A DNA stretch of 64,000 bases. Origin: Lactiplantibacillus daoliensis (GTDB lineage Bacteria > Bacillota > Bacilli > Lactobacillales > Lactobacillaceae). Location: contig NZ_BJDH01000003.1 in NCBI RefSeq assembly GCF_005405005.1, positions 1 to 64,000 of the forward strand, in the 5' to 3' direction. The position numbers and the translations under genes were made by a program. The notes beneath the pieces were generated by a model, which worked only from the letters and a program-made list of their open reading frames with translations, was not told where the DNA came from and did no database searches. This document shows, piece after piece, positions 9,112 through 18,082 of the stretch. Each line of letters begins with the position of its first letter. Positions within the stretch are counted from its first letter, which is position 1.

Positions 9112-9925
9112 AGCGACTCACCTCGTCATTTGGATTGACCCAATGATTTAGTGGGCCATGCCCATGACCAACTTGAATCGTATTTTTGATTGCCGCGGTC
9201 ACATAAGCCTTAGCTGTTTGAATCGCAGTAGCCATCGAAACTCCCTTGGCTAATTCAGCGGTTAAACAAGCGGACAGCGTATCGCCGGTCCCGTGAGTCC
9301 GAACTGTCTCTATCCAAGGCGCAGACAACCAGAATGCCGAGCCATCTGCCAGGATCACATAATCAGCCGCAGTAGTCTGATTATGCCCATGCCCACCTTT
9401 AATGATGACATTTTTAGCTCCTAATGCCTGCATCGCTTGCCCAGCGGCAACCATATCATCAGTGGTCGTGATTCCCAACCCAGTTAACCGTTCTGCTTCT
9501 GGCAAATTAGGTGTCACCACCGTTGCTAGTGGCAATAATTCGTCACGAACGGTCTGAATCGCATCATCCGCTAACAAGGGTGCGCCACCCTTAGCAATCA
9601 TTACTGGATCAACCGTCAACGGGCCAAAATCATATTTCTTTAACGCTTCAACAACCACATGAACATGTTCCGCATCGGCCAACATGCCAGTCTTGCAAGC
9701 ACGAATACTAAAGTCAGCCGCCAATGACGCAAATTGTTCATTAATCAGCTTCTCTGGCAATGCCATAAAGTCTTGAACCCCTAATGTGTTTTGAGCCGTT
9801 ACCGCGACGACCACTGCCGTGCCAAATACATGGCGCATCTGCATCGTTTTCAGATCTGCCATAATGCCGGCACCACCGACGCTATCCGTGCCAGCAATCG
9901 TTAAAACTTGTGGATAATCAACCAT
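9101..9925 (-). CDS. thiD: Hydroxymethylpyrimidine (phosphate) kinase ThiD
   Basis: A 274-residue ribokinase-fold kinase that phosphorylates HMP and HMP-P in the pyrimidine branch of thiamine synthesis and salvage. It opens with LTIAGTDSVGGAGIMADLKT, which holds substrate-binding residues, and near the C-terminus has RTHGTGDTLSACL, where the Asp of GTGD is the catalytic base. AGAAGG lies 9 bases before the ATG at 9925, which I prefer over the upstream in-frame TTG. It is the middle gene of the operon. Confidence 0.95.
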   Translation of the reverse strand: MVDYPQVLTIAGTDSVGGAGIMADLKTMQMRHVFGTAVVVAVTAQNTLGVQDFMALPEKLINEQFASLAADFSIRACKTGMLADAEHVHVVVEALKKYDFGPLTVDPVMIAKGGAPLLADDAIQTVRDELLPLATVVTPNLPEAERLTGLGITTTDDMVAAGQAMQALGAKNVIIKGGHGHNQTTAADYVILADGSAFWLSAPWIETVRTHGTGDTLSACLTAELAKGVSMATAIQTAKAYVTAAIKNTIQVGHGHGPLNHWVNPNDEVSRYDA

Positions 9926-9942
9926 TTGTGTCAACCTTCTTT

Positions 9943-10734
9943 TCAACGAACTGAGGCGATTTTATTAATTTCCTTAACCGTAATTAAATGTAATTTGTCT
10001 TGTAAGTCAATCCCAAAGGTCCCAGGACGATCAGCTGTCATTTGTTTGGCCACCAATTGACCAGTCGCCGCTAAGACCAAGCATGCCGTTTGAGCAGCTT
10101 CAAAATAGTCATCTGGCGCGACTGCCGTAAATGCCGCAACTAAACTAGAGAGCAGATCTCCCGAACCAACATGTAATTGGAACAACTGGGTCCCATTGTT
10201 AACTTGACCCATGCGCTGCCCATCGGTAATCAAGTCAGTCGGCCCCGAAAGCACCACGATACAGTGATACTTCACAGCGCAGGCTTGCGCGATACTGACT
10301 AGATCACCCGTGCCAGTTCCGGCGTCAATTCCCTTGGCTTGCCAAGCACTACCAACAAGTGCGGCAATTTCACCAGCATTCCCTCGAATAACCGCAACCT
10401 GAAAGCCAGTCAATAATGCTTCCGCCACACTCTGACGATATGAACTGGCGCCAACTGCGACTGGATCGAAAACAATCGGCTTTTTCTGCTCATTAGCTAG
10501 TTGACCGACAACTTTCATCTGTTCAATTTGTAGCGCCGTTAAAGTCCCTAGATTCAGACAAACTGCACTCGAAATCTTAACCATATCCGATGCTTCTTGA
10601 ATTTCCGCAGACATAATCGGCAACGCACCAATCGCGTTTAAGCCGTTAGCAACATCCTGTGCGGTGACAAAATTAGCAATATTGAACACGATTGGATTTT
10701 CTGACCGTAACTGTTTTAACAAGTCTAGCTTCAT
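9943..10734 (-). CDS. thiM: Hydroxyethylthiazole kinase ThiM
   Basis: A 263-residue kinase that phosphorylates 4-methyl-5-hydroxyethylthiazole in the salvage branch of thiamine synthesis. The family block ENPIVFNIANFVTAQDVANG is at the N-terminus, with LNLGTL and VFDPVAVGAS following and HVGSGDLLSSL holding the catalytic region. The sequence has S in GSGDLLSS where many members have GTGC. The ATG at 10734 has GGGGGTG upstream, directly after the riboswitch terminator. It is the first gene of the operon; with no thiazole or HMP synthesis genes here, the operon supports salvage. Confidence 0.93.
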   Translation of the reverse strand: MKLDLLKQLRSENPIVFNIANFVTAQDVANGLNAIGALPIMSAEIQEASDMVKISSAVCLNLGTLTALQIEQMKVVGQLANEQKKPIVFDPVAVGASSYRQSVAEALLTGFQVAVIRGNAGEIAALVGSAWQAKGIDAGTGTGDLVSIAQACAVKYHCIVVLSGPTDLITDGQRMGQVNNGTQLFQLHVGSGDLLSSLVAAFTAVAPDDYFEAAQTACLVLAATGQLVAKQMTADRPGTFGIDLQDKLHLITVKEINKIASVR

Positions 10735-10755
10735 TACAAACACCCCCAAAAAGGA

Positions 10756-10790
10756 CAAAAAAAGACCGACTCAACTTTCATTGAACCGGT
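10756..10790 (-). terminator. Riboswitch-controlled terminator in the thi leader
   Basis: On the minus strand ACCGGTTCAA pairs with TTGAGTCGGT (two G-U pairs) around TGAAAG and is followed by TTTTTTT. It ends about 22 bases before the thiM start, so it can abort transcription when the aptamer binds TPP. Confidence 0.85.
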
Positions 10791-10814
10791 GGTCGCCAAT
10801 TTGACTCAGCTTCG

Positions 10815-10903
10815 ACACTTTCCCTACGCGAGTCTGAACTCACAGGTTCAAAGGGATTAGTAAGTACATTACCATCTCAGCCCATCTATGGACACCCCTA
10901 GTG
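10815..10903 (-). promoter_or_regulatory. TPP riboswitch (THI element)
   Basis: Read on the minus strand, the conserved TPP aptamer blocks appear in order: CTAGGGGTG, GGGCTGAGA, ATCCCTTTGAACCTG and CGTAGGGAA. It sits in the leader of thiM-thiD-thiE ahead of an intrinsic terminator, so control is probably by transcription termination upon binding thiamine pyrophosphate. Confidence 0.95.
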
Positions 10904-10921
10904 TTTATTTTAATTACTCTA

Positions 10922-10950
10922 AGTGTAATAGTTGAAAGCGCTACCGTCAA
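10922..10950 (-). promoter_or_regulatory. thi operon promoter with a cre-like site in the spacer
   Basis: On the minus strand TTGACG (10950-10945) and TACACT (10927-10922) are 17 bp apart. The plus-strand sequence TGAAAGCGCTACCG at 10933-10946 fits the CcpA cre consensus except at its end and fills the spacer. Promoter placement fits a start just before the riboswitch. Confidence 0.6.
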
Positions 10951-10983
10951 CTAACCGTTGCAATAATCTAATAAGACTTGTCA

Positions 10984-11013
10984 TTGATTATTCTAACCAA
11001 ACTTTGCTATGAT
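10984..11013 (+). promoter_or_regulatory. Possible promoter of the small gene at 11137
   Basis: TTGATT and TATGAT separated by 18 bp. The resulting leader would be about 115 bases. Confidence 0.4.
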
Positions 11014-11136
11014 TAAGTGTGAGCTTAATTTGGTTAATTCTGTTGCTCCTTTTATTAGAATTAGCTAACACTGTCCATCAAGGTGACATTACTTATGATA
11101 ATGCAATTGATGACTTCAAAGTGAGGAGTGAAGAAT

Positions 11137-11370
11137 TTGATTAATCCAAATGGTGCTGTTCATCGTGGTTGGAATCGTCGAGTCGTTACTGGTAAGACTT
11201 TGGCTGAATGTGACGAACGTCTTGTCACTTATTTAAATGATCAAGACTACGGTTCTGGTGAATTTGTCGTTTTACATGAAAACGATGGTTCTAACCAAAA
11301 TACTGGTTATGATTTACCTGATGGCGATAACTGCTATATTAGTTTCTTAATTTATAATAGCCGTCTATAA
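11137..11370 (+). CDS. Small conserved-looking protein of unknown function
   Basis: A 77-residue soluble protein starting at a TTG, 8 bases after GAGGAG. The GTG at 11128 is also in frame but lies on top of that ribosome binding site. I do not recognise a family. It has no signal peptide or membrane segment, is acidic in the second half (HENDGSNQNTGYDLPDGDN) and ends FLIYNSRL. A clear terminator follows and a promoter-like sequence precedes it, which supports a real single-gene unit. Confidence 0.65.
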   Translation: MINPNGAVHRGWNRRVVTGKTLAECDERLVTYLNDQDYGSGEFVVLHENDGSNQNTGYDLPDGDNCYISFLIYNSRL

Positions 11371-11374
11371 TCAT

Positions 11375-11420
11375 GAAAAGACCCAACTGAGCTGTCTAAC
11401 TCGGTTGGGTCTTTCTTTTT
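11375..11420 (+). terminator. Terminator after the small gene
   Basis: AAAGACCCAACTGAG and CTCGGTTGGGTCTTT form a strong stem with an 8-base loop, followed by CTTTTT. Confidence 0.9.
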
Positions 11421-11457
11421 CAAAAAAGCACGATATTACTGGATCAAGCCAATTCGT

Positions 11458-11889
11458 TTAAAAATGCAAGGTTCCTTTTTCCTGACCAAGACCTGGATCA
11501 ACATATAATGTTTTAGGCTTTAGTTCAAAAACGACTAACTTCGGGCCAATCAAATCCCAGACTTTTTGGTAATTTGGCACGGTTTCTAAGTACCGTGGCA
11601 ATAAATCAGCCATCGTTTTATCAGAACGCACCAATTGCACATGTTGCGCTCGAATATAAGGATTACCCACTGCGCCATCACTAGGAACAGAGATAAAGGC
11701 AACATCGGGTTGCTGAGCATACGTCGTCAAGGCTGCACTATCCTTAACAGACGAGAAAAATAACGTCTCCGGTGATTCTGGAAACCAAACGAAGTTAACA
11801 ATCTTCACATCTGCCTGGCTATCTAAGGCCGTCCCCAGGGCAATTTTATTAGATGTTGCGATCACTTGTTGCAGTGTTTCAAGATTCAT
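11458..11889 (-). CDS. Pyridoxamine 5'-phosphate oxidase-family protein
   Basis: A 143-residue split-barrel protein of the flavin-binding PNPOx-like group. The pattern IALGTALDSQADVKIVNFVWFPESPETLFFSS followed by DVAFISVP is typical of these small FMN-binding reductase-like proteins; the substrate is unknown. The ATG at 11889 follows GAGGGTG. It lies downstream of and in the same direction as the LysR gene, and the two could be linked functionally, but no direct evidence is visible. Confidence 0.75.
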   Translation of the reverse strand: MNLETLQQVIATSNKIALGTALDSQADVKIVNFVWFPESPETLFFSSVKDSAALTTYAQQPDVAFISVPSDGAVGNPYIRAQHVQLVRSDKTMADLLPRYLETVPNYQKVWDLIGPKLVVFELKPKTLYVDPGLGQEKGTLHF

Positions 11890-11940
11890 TTTCCGCACCC
11901 TCTTGCTAATTGATAGCCCTAATTATACGCTACTTCACCG

Positions 11941-12837
11941 TTAAATCAAACGTACGTTCGGTTTAATTTCGATTTTTTGTGCCTGAATCAATTCAACAAA
12001 GTTTCGCGCAGCTAACGATAGCTTCTCAGTTTGCCAAATAACAGCTGTCGGTCGGGTCAATTCCGGTGCGGCTAAGATTTGAACCTGACGTTGCCGAGAC
12101 TGAACTAAATCCAGCCAATCCTGTGGAATTAAGGCCGTTCCTAGCCCCTGATTAGCCAATCTTAAAAGTGTCAGTGGATCGTCAACCTGCGCTAAAAAGT
12201 TAGGCTCAAACCCAGCCGCGTGACAGAGCTTCGCAATCAAATTAGCATGGTAGCGATGCACTAATAAAGGTTGACCTTTTAGGACAATGATTGGCACCCC
12301 TTTATCTTCAGCAGTTGTTGCTAATTGATGCCCGACCATCACAATTGGCACGCTAGGTAACTTCAACATTTGAAAGCCTGCGATGGGACCAGTTGCCCGA
12401 ATAATCCCTAAATCAATACGCTGTTGTGCTAACATTGCCGGCATCTCACTACCAGACTGTTCCTCAATAATAAATTGTACTTTAGGATACTGTTGATAAT
12501 ACTGTGCCAGCCACGCGGGAACTAGCCCATTGTTAATTGAGGCCGTGACCCCAATCTTCAAGGTACCTAGTTGACCATCCGCAACCGCTGTCAATTCTTG
12601 TAGTGATTGTTGTCGTAACTCGAGTAACTCTTGTGCCCGTTGTTGTAGTACCCGACCGGCCGCAGTTAGTTGCATTTCACGGGTCGTCCGTTTCAAAAGA
12701 GTGACTCCTAAGTCATCCTCTAGTTGTTTTAACTGGCGACTCAGGTAAGGCTGGGCAACATGCAACTCGGCCGCCGCTTTAGTCATACTTTTTAATTTCG
12801 CAATCATTAAATAATATTCCATCTGTTTGAAGTCCAC
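11941..12837 (-). CDS. LysR-family transcriptional regulator
   Basis: A 298-residue regulator with an N-terminal winged helix-turn-helix (AKLKSMTKAAAELHVAQPYLSRQLKQLEDDLG, residues about 8-41), followed by a periplasmic-binding-protein-like effector domain. I chose the GTG at 12837 because AAGGGGG lies at correct spacing and the protein then begins MDFKQMEYYL, the usual LysR opening. LysR regulators usually control a divergent neighbour, but here the upstream genes face the same way, so the target is unclear; the PNPOx-like gene downstream is one candidate. Confidence 0.92.
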   Translation of the reverse strand: MDFKQMEYYLMIAKLKSMTKAAAELHVAQPYLSRQLKQLEDDLGVTLLKRTTREMQLTAAGRVLQQRAQELLELRQQSLQELTAVADGQLGTLKIGVTASINNGLVPAWLAQYYQQYPKVQFIIEEQSGSEMPAMLAQQRIDLGIIRATGPIAGFQMLKLPSVPIVMVGHQLATTAEDKGVPIIVLKGQPLLVHRYHANLIAKLCHAAGFEPNFLAQVDDPLTLLRLANQGLGTALIPQDWLDLVQSRQRQVQILAAPELTRPTAVIWQTEKLSLAARNFVELIQAQKIEIKPNVRLI

Positions 12838-12955
12838 GATGTTAACCCCCTTCATAAACGATATTCGATTAGTTAACACATAATACCGTATTTTCATTGC
12901 GATAACATCAAATCCGCTCAAGCGTTTTCATTGACGAATTGACCTAGTTCTGGCT

Positions 12956-12971
12956 CATTTCACGTGAAACA
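12956..12971. other. parS: Near-consensus parS site
   Basis: CATTTCACGTGAAACA matches the 16-bp parS consensus at 14 positions, differing only in the first two bases. It lies between the LysR gene and the tagG terminator. Confidence 0.65.
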
Positions 12972-12983
12972 TCTCTAATATAT

Positions 12984-13020
12984 GAAAAAAGCAGCCCTCT
13001 TTTTAAAAGAAGACTGCCAG
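12984..13020 (-). terminator. Terminator of tagH-tagG
   Basis: On the minus strand GCAGTCTTCTTTT pairs imperfectly with AAAGAGGGCTGC and TTTTTT follows, a few bases after the tagG stop. Confidence 0.8.
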
Positions 13021-13024
13021 TAAT

Positions 13025-13843
13025 TTAAATATAGTCAACAAAGCGACTACGGAATTTCAAATGAATATGACTCCCAAAGATCAATAACATTAGTGTGATC
13101 GACCAGAAGATAACAAAACTCTTAATATCGTGGAAGAACCAACCGGTACCCAAGAAAGCCTCCCGCATCCCCGCAATAATATAATAGAACGGATTAATCT
13201 GAATGATATGAATAATCATCGGATGTTGTTCAATGATTGCGTTGGCGCTAAAGTTAAAGATGGCACCACTCACCCAGAACATCAACTGCATGGCACTGTT
13301 CAATAACGTATGGAAGTCACGAACAACAACGGTAATCGTTGAAGTAACAAGCCCCAGCGCATATAAAAAGGCAATCATACAGAAAAAGTAGTAGAAGAAC
13401 TGAAGCCAATAGAGCGATGGTCTGACACCATACATAAACATGATGACCATACTGATTCCCAGCATCCACCAATAATTAATCAGCTGACTAGCCAGCGTCA
13501 TACTTGGAATGGTTGAAACTGGAAATTGCATTTTGCTGACCATCTGCACCCGGCTGACCATACTACGACTAGCGCCCAAAATTTCTGCGCGCATAAATTG
13601 CCAAGCGATAAACCCAGGAAGTAACCAGGCAATGTATGAGTAACCATCCATTGGTTTATTGCCATACAAGACCATCCCGAAGACGAACCAATATATCGCA
13701 ATATTAATCGCTGGATCCAAGATTTGCCAAACATTACCTAACATATGGGCTTGGAAAGTCGACTTTTCTTCGTACTTTGCAAGTCGATGAATCACGTTTA
13801 GATTTTTAAATTGTTCGAGTAAAACTAACCAAGTTTCTTTCAT
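13025..13843 (-). CDS. tagG: Wall teichoic acid ABC exporter, permease TagG
   Basis: A 272-residue ABC-2 type permease with about six hydrophobic segments, starting MKETWLVLLEQFKNLNVIHRLAKYE and containing QILDPAINIAIYWFVFG, a typical block of polysaccharide and teichoic acid exporters. With TagH it moves undecaprenyl-linked teichoic acid chains across the membrane. Its start codon abuts the tagH stop, which indicates tight translational coupling. The gene ends directly at a terminator. Confidence 0.92.
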   Translation of the reverse strand: MKETWLVLLEQFKNLNVIHRLAKYEEKSTFQAHMLGNVWQILDPAINIAIYWFVFGMVLYGNKPMDGYSYIAWLLPGFIAWQFMRAEILGASRSMVSRVQMVSKMQFPVSTIPSMTLASQLINYWWMLGISMVIMFMYGVRPSLYWLQFFYYFFCMIAFLYALGLVTSTITVVVRDFHTLLNSAMQLMFWVSGAIFNFSANAIIEQHPMIIHIIQINPFYYIIAGMREAFLGTGWFFHDIKSFVIFWSITLMLLIFGSHIHLKFRSRFVDYI

Positions 13844-14931
13844 TAGTCGAGTACATGCCTTTCCTTACGATGCCGCGTTAAAATTCCGATGCCAGCAATT
13901 ACCACAATGACTGCAACAATCACAAGCAACCAGCTTGCCGGTATGATATAGAGCGGGTGCAAGACTGCCGTCCGCAATGGCACTTCCTTCAAGGTCGCGA
14001 CAATCGTAAAAATTAGCAACAAGGTCAAAAATCCAAGAACACCTTGAGTCGGCCAACTAAATGGCTTGTCATATAGTTTTTTCTGGAAATAACTAATTGG
14101 ATCGTCAGGATGTTCTTCATGTAGTTCTTCCAAACTGAAATTTTGGCCGGAATCACGCGTGATTTTAGCTCTTTCAGCTTTAGACTTCTTATTATAGGTA
14201 CGCTGAAACTCTTCGAACTGTGGTAAAACTTCAGCCGCAGTCCCTTCCATCACAACCCGACCATGATCAATCCAAACAACCTTATCACAAAGTGTTTTGA
14301 CCTGACTCAGGCTATGACTGACAAACATGATCGTTTTGCCTTGCTCTTTAAAGGCTTTCATGCGAGCAACACCCTTTTCAAAGAATGGGGCATCCCCAAC
14401 ACTAAGCGCTTCGTCAATAATCAAGATATCAGGATCTTGATGAACTAGCACACTGAATCCCAGACGACTCTTCATCCCGCTTGAATACGTCTTAACTGGT
14501 TGATCAATCTTTTTAATCACTTGGTCGCCGGCAAAATTGATAATGTCGTCCATTTTTTCATCAATTTCTGCCGGACTCATCCCAAGCATTTCACATTTCA
14601 TAATAATATTTTCACGGCCTGAAAGTTTACCGTTTAAACCGGCGCCAACCGAAATAATGTTGGTCGTCCCATTAACTTCCAGTTCACCGGAAGTCGGCGG
14701 AATAATCTGCGACACAATATTGAGCAAGGTGGATTTACCCCCACCATTTAGCCCAACAATGCCGACACTATCGCCTTCATAAATATCAAAGCTAACGCCC
14801 TTCAAGGCCCAGAATTTTTCGATATTAGTATTCCCAAAAGGCATCAGTGACTTTAACTTGTCGCTTTTGGTTTTCATCATATCGTATTCTTTAGTCAGAT
14901 AACGCGCACGAATTTTGAGCTTCTTATCCAA
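13843..14931 (-). CDS. tagH: Wall teichoic acid ABC exporter, ATP-binding protein TagH
   Basis: A 362-residue ATPase with Walker A GLNGGGKST at residues 60-68, signature YSSGMKSRLGF and Walker B ILIIDEALSVGD. After the ATPase domain, two hydrophobic segments near residues 295-315 and 333-352 suggest a C-terminal membrane anchor, an addition seen in TagH proteins but short compared with the larger B. subtilis extension. The only suitable start is a TTG at 14931 behind GGAAGGAG with a rather long spacing of 11 bases. It is the first gene of the tagHG pair. Confidence 0.92.
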   Translation of the reverse strand: MDKKLKIRARYLTKEYDMMKTKSDKLKSLMPFGNTNIEKFWALKGVSFDIYEGDSVGIVGLNGGGKSTLLNIVSQIIPPTSGELEVNGTTNIISVGAGLNGKLSGRENIIMKCEMLGMSPAEIDEKMDDIINFAGDQVIKKIDQPVKTYSSGMKSRLGFSVLVHQDPDILIIDEALSVGDAPFFEKGVARMKAFKEQGKTIMFVSHSLSQVKTLCDKVVWIDHGRVVMEGTAAEVLPQFEEFQRTYNKKSKAERAKITRDSGQNFSLEELHEEHPDDPISYFQKKLYDKPFSWPTQGVLGFLTLLLIFTIVATLKEVPLRTAVLHPLYIIPASWLLVIVAVIVVIAGIGILTRHRKERHVLD

Positions 14932-15069
14932 TCTGTTAGCAGCTCCTTCCTAGTACAGTAGTTATAATCGAGCTTTTTATATTATACTCATTCCCGATTA
15001 GGTTGTCCTTTGTCAGTGGTCAACTTAAACGTAAGTTAACGACTTATTCATAAAAATTTCACTTAAACA

Positions 15070-15102
15070 AATATTGGCTACAACCACTTGGATTGTAGCC
15101 AA
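15070..15102 (-). terminator. Terminator of tagD
   Basis: TTGGCTACAA and TTGTAGCCAA form a 10-bp perfect stem with a 9-base loop, followed on the minus strand by TATTTGTTT. Confidence 0.75.
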
Positions 15103-15107
15103 TCGAT

Positions 15108-15503
15108 TTACATCTTCAAATCTTTTTTAATCTTAGTCGTTGAAATTTCTGGCGTCCGTGGCAGATAGATGACATCAGCATCAGTCTGTTCGCCAACAAA
15201 GTCAAATTGACCTTTCCAGTCATCACCCATGACAAAGGTATTAATTTCGTATCGTTTAATATCACGAACTTTTTGATCCCAAGATTCTTCAGGAATAACT
15301 AAGTCAACATAGCGGATGGCTTCAAGGAGGGCCTTACGTTTCTCATATGAGAAGTAAGCCTTCTTCTGTTTACTATCCCAATTAAATTCATCAGTAGACA
15401 GAGCCACAACTAAATAGTCGCCCAAAGCCTTAGCCCGTCTCAATAATTCAATATGTCCATAGTGCAAAAGATCAAATGTCCCATACGTGATTACACGTTT
15501 CAT
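15108..15503 (-). CDS. tagD: Glycerol-3-phosphate cytidylyltransferase TagD
   Basis: A 131-residue nucleotidyltransferase making CDP-glycerol from CTP and glycerol-3-phosphate, the building block of poly(glycerol phosphate) wall teichoic acid. The HxGH motif (HYGH, residues 14-17) and the C-terminal RTPEISTTKIKKDL (R-T-x-x-I-S-T-T, nucleotide binding) are both present. Length equals the usual 129-132 residues. It lies between the tagF-like gene and tagH and ends in its own terminator. Confidence 0.96.
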   Translation of the reverse strand: MKRVITYGTFDLLHYGHIELLRRAKALGDYLVVALSTDEFNWDSKQKKAYFSYEKRKALLEAIRYVDLVIPEESWDQKVRDIKRYEINTFVMGDDWKGQFDFVGEQTDADVIYLPRTPEISTTKIKKDLKM

Positions 15504-15654
15504 GTGTACATCCTCCTGAATATAAGTACCGGATTCGCGGTGTTCAATAATAGCCCCAATTATAGCACGTCATTACGGTGTTTACCAAATACGGCCAAAA
15601 ACTAGCTGTCGGAGGATATCATTAAAAAATAATACACCTAGATAATACTTTTTA

Positions 15655-15708
15655 ATAAAAAAATCTGTCATTAATTATCAATATAAGCGTTGACAATTAA
15701 TGGCAGAT
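15655..15708 (-). terminator. Terminator of the tagF-like gene
   Basis: Arms TTGTCAATTAATGGCAGA and its near-complement at 15664-15681 form an 18-bp stem with two mismatches; TTTTTTTATT follows on the minus strand. Confidence 0.8.
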
Positions 15709-15721
15709 TCATAAAAAACAA

Positions 15722-18082
15722 TTAATCAGATCCTGACATGATAATCTTAAGTGATTCGTCAGTGGAACCAACATGTTCATTGGTCAAGAGTCGTTCCTTG
15801 ATCAATTTTGAAGCCGTAGTCGTATCTGGCGCTTTTAGAATTGCCTGAACTAAACCATTCGTGTCATAATTTTCGGCATGCAGACCAACTTTGTCTTCAA
15901 TATTAAAGTACCAGCCAATACTTTGGGCATATTCTGCTTCATCCTCTTGCATAACCACAATCGGCTTATTCAACAGTGAATAGTCAAAGATCGCTGAAGA
16001 ATAGTCAGAAATCAGTAGATCAGACAAGATATACAGTTCTTGAATATCCACTAATTCATTGTAGAAACAGAAGATTCGTGGATTCAAATCAGCATATTGT
16101 TGCCGCAAGTGACTTTCCAACGGATGTAACTTCACAATCATCAGATAGTCTTCCGGTAACGCCTGCATAACAGCCTGCAGATCAAGATCAGACACGTCCT
16201 TACGCTTCCCTTTACGCCAAGTCGGGCAAAATAGCACGATTTTCTTGCTTGCGTCATAAGGCCGGTTAAAGTACTTTTCAAATATTCGCTGTTTTTCAGC
16301 CGTATTAGTACTGTTTTTCAATAAATATTCATTCTTAGGCGTCCCATTATCAAAGACTTTCAAGTTAGGGTTATCATCCAAACGAAAGGCCGACTTTAGC
16401 AAATCAACATTATAAGCCGAAGAAGTCGTTAAATAGTCCCACTTTTGCATCCGTGGGGCGAAAGCTTCTGATTCCTTCTTCCGTTGATCGGCATCCGCCA
16501 AATCATTGACCATTTGCTTCATTGGAAAACCATGCCAAGTTTGGATGAATACTTGACCTTCTCGTTTGCCAGCCTTATCAAGGCTATTACCATTAATAAA
16601 GATATATTTACACTCTTGGAATTTTTCAAGATATCGCAAACTCCCCACTCGAATCGGTGTGAAACCATAAGATAGGATTTCCATATCCACGAGCTGATTT
16701 CTGGAGCTAACAAAAATTTCAGCGTCCGGATTTTGCTGCTTCATTTCTAATGCAAAATATTTAGGGTCACCAGAGAAATTTATTCCGTGAAATGATTCAA
16801 TAAATACTTTATTCTCGTCAATTGGCTCATTCGAAGTATAGTCCGGAGTCTTCCCAACGATTTTACTTAATAACTTCATAGCAGGAATACGAATCCAGTC
16901 TTGCTGCACAATAGCCCCAACTGCTGGCACTTTGCGAACTTTGTAATAGACTCGGCGGAAGCGCCGCATGCCATCAAACTTGGTTCGTTTTTGAACATCT
17001 TCCCACATCTGATCATAAGTAACCTTTTCATTATCAATACGACCTATGTTTTCCTTAAACTTGGCAGTCGATGACTCAAAAATAGCAACATAGTGACCTT
17101 TTTTCTTGGCAATTTGTGCTAGATTGTATCGATAATCCTTTTCCGTTCGTGGTTGCTTGATAAAATCTATGATTTTTGGTGCATCAATCTCTGGATCCTT
17201 CTTGATCCAAAGAACATCTTTAAAATCGTCAAAATTTTCTCGTGTTACATTATCATCACCTGGATAGGCGATAACTGGGTGCCCACCAGCAAACTCCTCA
17301 ATAATTGAATAACCAAGCGTTTCATAAAACGCCGTTGAAACATAAATATGCCGATTCGGAATCGTTCTACTATTGAAGAAAATATAATTTTCAAGCCCGT
17401 AATAACTAACCAAATTATGATACATCGTCCCACTAGGTCCATAACCAGTAATATATAAACGAAACTCATTGTGCTGAAGATAGTGAACCATATAGTCTAA
17501 CAACTTGATAGTTGCAGGAATATCTTTTTGATGGTCAAATCGTGAACGGACGATCAAATTAACATTGCCATTTTCATCAATAATTTCAGGATCAAATTTT
17601 GCTTGTTCGTTCGCAATATGTTCCAGACTTACCGTTTGAACGTAGACCCGATCATAATGAAAACGACGCATAATCTCAGCTTTGATTGACTCCGTAGCGA
17701 CCCGTACACAACTGAAATATTGTAAGTAATCAGTTAAGTCGGTCTCTTCAATCAACGCCAACGGGGTATGGATTTCACCAACAATAATCGCATTACTGTT
17801 GGCACGAATATATGGCGCCACACAGAAAAAGCTCTCTCGAGTAATAAAAAAGTAGTCAAAATCAATATGCGTTTCTAAATCTGCGACATACAAAAACTCA
17901 ACATTATTAACGGTAGGGTTTTCTTTTTTTAATTTGCGCAAATCCCGGCGTGTAAACTGTCTAAAATTAAAAAAGGTAATTTGATAGCCAGCTCGACCAA
18001 ATTCTTCCAATAAATTAATATTGCTGCGGGAAGTCCCCCCGGGAGCAAAAACATTAAATCCTAAAATAGCAATTTTTTTCAT
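15722..18082 (-). CDS. Two-domain CDP-glycerol glycerophosphotransferase (TagF-like)
   Basis: A 786-residue enzyme. The C-terminal half (about residues 430-780) is a glycerophosphotransferase domain, seen in FIQTWHGFPMKQM, ILFCPTWRKGKRK-like text and LLISDYSSAIFDYSLLNKP, and should polymerise or prime glycerol phosphate units from CDP-glycerol. The N-terminal part (about 1-330) resembles a GT4-type glycosyltransferase, with IVRSRFDHQKD and the GYSIIEEFAGGHPVIAY active-site region, so the protein may both glycosylate and add glycerol phosphate. It acts at the inner membrane face on lipid-linked substrate. It is next to tagD, supplier of its donor. Confidence 0.85.
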   Translation of the reverse strand: MKKIAILGFNVFAPGGTSRSNINLLEEFGRAGYQITFFNFRQFTRRDLRKLKKENPTVNNVEFLYVADLETHIDFDYFFITRESFFCVAPYIRANSNAIIVGEIHTPLALIEETDLTDYLQYFSCVRVATESIKAEIMRRFHYDRVYVQTVSLEHIANEQAKFDPEIIDENGNVNLIVRSRFDHQKDIPATIKLLDYMVHYLQHNEFRLYITGYGPSGTMYHNLVSYYGLENYIFFNSRTIPNRHIYVSTAFYETLGYSIIEEFAGGHPVIAYPGDDNVTRENFDDFKDVLWIKKDPEIDAPKIIDFIKQPRTEKDYRYNLAQIAKKKGHYVAIFESSTAKFKENIGRIDNEKVTYDQMWEDVQKRTKFDGMRRFRRVYYKVRKVPAVGAIVQQDWIRIPAMKLLSKIVGKTPDYTSNEPIDENKVFIESFHGINFSGDPKYFALEMKQQNPDAEIFVSSRNQLVDMEILSYGFTPIRVGSLRYLEKFQECKYIFINGNSLDKAGKREGQVFIQTWHGFPMKQMVNDLADADQRKKESEAFAPRMQKWDYLTTSSAYNVDLLKSAFRLDDNPNLKVFDNGTPKNEYLLKNSTNTAEKQRIFEKYFNRPYDASKKIVLFCPTWRKGKRKDVSDLDLQAVMQALPEDYLMIVKLHPLESHLRQQYADLNPRIFCFYNELVDIQELYILSDLLISDYSSAIFDYSLLNKPIVVMQEDEAEYAQSIGWYFNIEDKVGLHAENYDTNGLVQAILKAPDTTTASKLIKERLLTNEHVGSTDESLKIIMSGSD

